Notes under the pieces: model-generated
Database searches by the model: none
Seen by the model: the letters and a program-made list of their open reading frames with translations, nothing else
What the model was told of the DNA's origin: nothing
In this document: positions 7,103 through 8,482 of the stretch, piece after piece
Layout: every line of letters starts with the position of its first letter
Numbering within the stretch: the stretch's first letter is position 1
Program-made: the position numbers and the translations under genes
Assembly: GCA_022013395.1 (NCBI GenBank)
Contig: JAKLQL010000085.1
Span: 1 to 8,482, forward strand
DNA: 8,482 nt
Direction: 5' to 3'
Source: Acetobacterium sp.
GTDB taxonomy: Bacteria > Bacillota > Clostridia > Eubacteriales > Eubacteriaceae

Positions 7103-7396
7103 TTACAATCCCAGAATTTGTCTCTTCTTAGCGTCAAACTCCTGCTGGGTTAAAATGCCCTGATCTCTAAGCTGCCCAAGTTTAGCCAGTTGTTCCAGTT
7201 GTTCATCAACATTTATTACATCCTCCTGGTAACTTTGCGGCTGTGCTTGCGGTACTTGTTGTGGCTGCTGCGTATAGGCATCCTGGTCTTTTTGCGCAAA
7301 TCGTTGTGCCTGACGGCGACTGACATTATTTGATACCGCTGTAGCTGTACCTGCTATAACTGCGGTTCGTGCCATTCCTCTTAATAAACCACCCAT
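7103..7396 (-). CDS. SHOCT-domain protein with hydrophobic N-terminus
   Basis: The 97-residue protein has three parts. The N-terminus (about 1-28) starts MGGLLRGMARTAVIAG and is Ala/Gly/Val-rich with basic residues, possibly a weak membrane-associating helix. The linker (about 35-57) is glutamine-rich, with ten glutamines in 23 residues. The C-terminal SHOCT (short C-terminal) domain covers about 65-97, with the signature LxxLxxLRDQGILTQQEFDAKKRQIL. SHOCT domains are thought to mediate oligomerisation or membrane-linked interactions, but no biochemical role is established for this architecture. The ATG at 7396 abuts the TAA of the DUF6325 gene directly, and its ribosome binding site AGGAGG (7410-7405) lies inside that gene's end. 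This implies tight translational coupling and a shared operon with the antiporter gene. Confidence 0.85.
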   Translation of the reverse strand: MGGLLRGMARTAVIAGTATAVSNNVSRRQAQRFAQKDQDAYTQQPQQVPQAQPQSYQEDVINVDEQLEQLAKLGQLRDQGILTQQEFDAKKRQILGL

Positions 7397-7813
7397 TTAA
7401 TTTTCCTCCTCATCAAGTTCTGCTGCGGCATCCGGATGGATCCGGCCTTCAGATACCAGTTTTCCATTGGCATTCAGTAGCGCTTTTTTTAGATCCTTTG
7501 CCCACAATTGTTCAATAATCAGTATCCCCGCCGAATTGTTTAGATCCAATAGTTCGCCCACTTCCTCTTCATCATCTAATGTTATCAACCCTGCTTTATT
7601 TTTGTGCAGTTCATCGATTGCACAGGCAATTTCATTGTCCACACTACTCAATTCCATGGTCGTGACATTGCCTTCATTATCTTTGTGAATCAGGGCAATA
7701 TCCAATACATTGATAATCTTTTTGTTGACTGCTTCTGTTAAGGCATCCAACACCTCGCCTTTAAATTGGTTTCCAACAAACTCCATTACAATATAATCAA
7801 TGGGACCACGCAT
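7397..7813 (-). CDS. DUF6325 family protein
   Basis: This 138-residue acidic soluble protein fits the DUF6325 pattern that I know from many bacterial genomes: GPIDYIVMEFVGNxFKGE at the start, a central VLDIALIHKDNEGNVTTMEL strand segment, a LITLDDEEEVGELL helix, then GILIIEQLWAKDLKKAL and a GKLVSEGRIHPDA end. It has no signal peptide or membrane helix. The function is unknown. The start is ATG at 7813, because AGAAGGGAG at 7828-7820 lies 6 nt upstream and family members start at this MRGP/MxGP sequence. An in-frame ATG 39 nt further upstream (7852) lacks a ribosome binding site and would add a nonconserved stretch. It appears to be the first gene of a three-gene operon with SHOCT and antiporter genes. 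The acidic tail ends in ELDEEEN. Confidence 0.82.
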   Translation of the reverse strand: MRGPIDYIVMEFVGNQFKGEVLDALTEAVNKKIINVLDIALIHKDNEGNVTTMELSSVDNEIACAIDELHKNKAGLITLDDEEEVGELLDLNNSAGILIIEQLWAKDLKKALLNANGKLVSEGRIHPDAAAELDEEEN

Positions 7814-7828
7814 ATTTTTCTCCCTTCT

Positions 7829-7849
7829 GTATATCACTGCTAGATATAC
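7829..7849. promoter_or_regulatory. Perfect dyad upstream of the DUF6325 gene
   Basis: GTATATC (7829-7835) and GATATAC (7843-7849) are perfect 7-bp inverted arms around a 7-nt spacer. On the minus strand the dyad directly precedes the ribosome binding site (7828-7820). It could be a DNA operator or an mRNA hairpin next to the ribosome binding site. The low GC of the arms makes a stable RNA hairpin less likely than a protein site. Confidence 0.4.
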
Positions 7850-7900
7850 CATGCTTTTTTTATTCTCGTTTCTTGCAAAGCTTTTGTCTATGTGAACTAT

Positions 7901-7925
7901 TTACCCACTTCTTTGTTGATGCAAC
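7901..7925 (-). promoter_or_regulatory. Possible sigma-B-like promoter for the DUF6325 operon
   Basis: On the minus strand GTTGCA (7925-7920) and GGGTAA (7906-7901) are separated by 13 nt. The -10 part fits the sigma-B pattern GGGWAW fully and the -35 part matches GTTTAA at four of six positions. Transcription would begin near 7895, about 80 nt before the DUF6325 start. I see no good sigma-A promoter on this strand in the intergenic region. Confidence 0.35.
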
Positions 7926-7943
7926 GCTAAATAAAAATTTCTT

Positions 7944-7968
7944 GTTTAAAGATCAAATTATTGGGAAT
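7944..7968 (+). promoter_or_regulatory. Sigma-B-like promoter for the hdeD-like gene
   Basis: GTTTAA at 7944-7949 and GGGAAT at 7963-7968 are separated by 13 nt, an exact fit to the Bacillus-type sigma-B consensus GTTTAA-N12-15-GGGWAW. It sits about 70 nt before the start at 8036, on the correct strand. No convincing sigma-A promoter competes in this stretch. Whether this organism has a sigma-B-type factor is not visible here. Confidence 0.45.
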
Positions 7969-8035
7969 CTAGTAAAAAGAGCTATTAGTAGTTTTTGGCT
8001 CATTACAAATTTTTTCAAAATTAGGAGGTAACAAA

Positions 8036-8482
8036 ATGGACGATGTTGTCGGTAATGTAACTAAGGGTCACAAAGGATTAGGTATTGCGGCATCCATAAT
8101 CATGGTTCTGCTGGGCATTGGGGTGTTTATCGCTCCGCAGTTTTTCGTATCCATGATGATCTGGATTTTTGTCATCGGTCTGATGGTATATGGGGTATTT
8201 ATTATTTTTGACTATGCAAAAAGTGAGATTAAAAACGGCTGGCATCTTACCTCAGGGATTATGGCCATAATTCTTGGATTTATGCTGATTTTTGCACCCG
8301 CTTTAGCCCGAGCCGAAACCTTCGGTTTTATGCTGGCGTTTATGACTTTGTTCACTGGTATTAATCAGATTACTGCTTCTTCACTCTTAAAAAAACAAGG
8401 AGGTGATGGCACCGGATGGCTTCTGGCGGCAGGGATTATTAATACTATTCTTGGATTTTTCTTTCTTTTTAACCCATACGTC
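8036..8482 (+). CDS. HdeD/DUF308-family membrane protein (partial, 3' end outside window)
   Basis: The open frame runs from ATG 8036 to the window end (149 codons) without a stop. AGGAGG at 8023-8028 lies 7 nt upstream of the start. The product is very hydrophobic, with five or more membrane segments, and shows a repeated unit: LGIGVFIAP at 26-34, LGFMLIFAP at 80-88 and LGFFFLFNP at 139-147. The last two are each preceded by GWxLxxGI, exactly 59 residues apart. This repeat is typical of HdeD/DUF308 proteins, usually about 180-200 residues, so roughly 30-50 residues are missing. E. coli HdeD is linked to acid resistance at high cell density. A molecular activity is not established. It is divergent from the DUF6325 operon and has a sigma-B-like promoter, which fits a stress-response role. 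Confidence 0.85.
   Translation, partial: MDDVVGNVTKGHKGLGIAASIIMVLLGIGVFIAPQFFVSMMIWIFVIGLMVYGVFIIFDYAKSEIKNGWHLTSGIMAIILGFMLIFAPALARAETFGFMLAFMTLFTGINQITASSLLKKQGGDGTGWLLAAGIINTILGFFFLFNPYV

Noticed and set aside
7814..7852. Upstream ATG 7852 as start of the DUF6325 gene
   Set aside because: There is no ribosome binding site for it, and the added residues would span the dyad and the ribosome binding site of the better start at 7813.

Overview
The window reads as a low-to-moderate GC Firmicute chromosome. Strong AGGAGG-type ribosome binding sites, TTG start codons, a MotAB pair, a lipoprotein-type PotD and Firmicute-style promoters all point that way. The protein style resembles clostridial acetogens such as Acetobacterium/Eubacterium, but the genus is an inference I cannot confirm.

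Layout. (1) 1-1763, plus strand: a possible sigma-D flagellar promoter remnant at the window edge, then motA and motB, the two stator subunits of the flagellar motor, closed by a strong hairpin. (2) 1764-5754, plus strand: a complete four-gene spermidine/putrescine ABC importer operon in the classic order potA-potB-potC-potD (ATPase, two permeases, binding lipoprotein). It has a good sigma-A type promoter whose -35 box lies in an inverted repeat, a terminator-like hairpin inside the leader, and a bidirectional terminator at the end. (3) 5792-7813, minus strand: DUF6325 protein, SHOCT-domain protein, then a CPA1-type cation:proton antiporter interrupted by one in-frame TAA. The spacing suggests one operon, read toward potD. 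(4) 8036-8482, plus strand: the first 149 codons of an HdeD/DUF308-family membrane protein, cut by the window end.

The first two blocks are ordinary housekeeping modules. The most unusual part is the right-hand end. The 222-bp divergent intergenic region between the DUF6325 operon and the hdeD-like gene carries sigma-B-like promoter candidates on both strands (GTTTAA-N13-GGGAAT on plus, GTTGCA-N13-GGGTAA on minus), plus a perfect 7-bp-arm dyad just upstream of the DUF6325 ribosome binding site. This suggests a divergently transcribed general-stress membrane locus. The pot leader, with an operator-like dyad and a candidate attenuator, is the other place worth experimental attention. I did not find RNA genes, insertion sequences, CRISPR arrays or phage genes.
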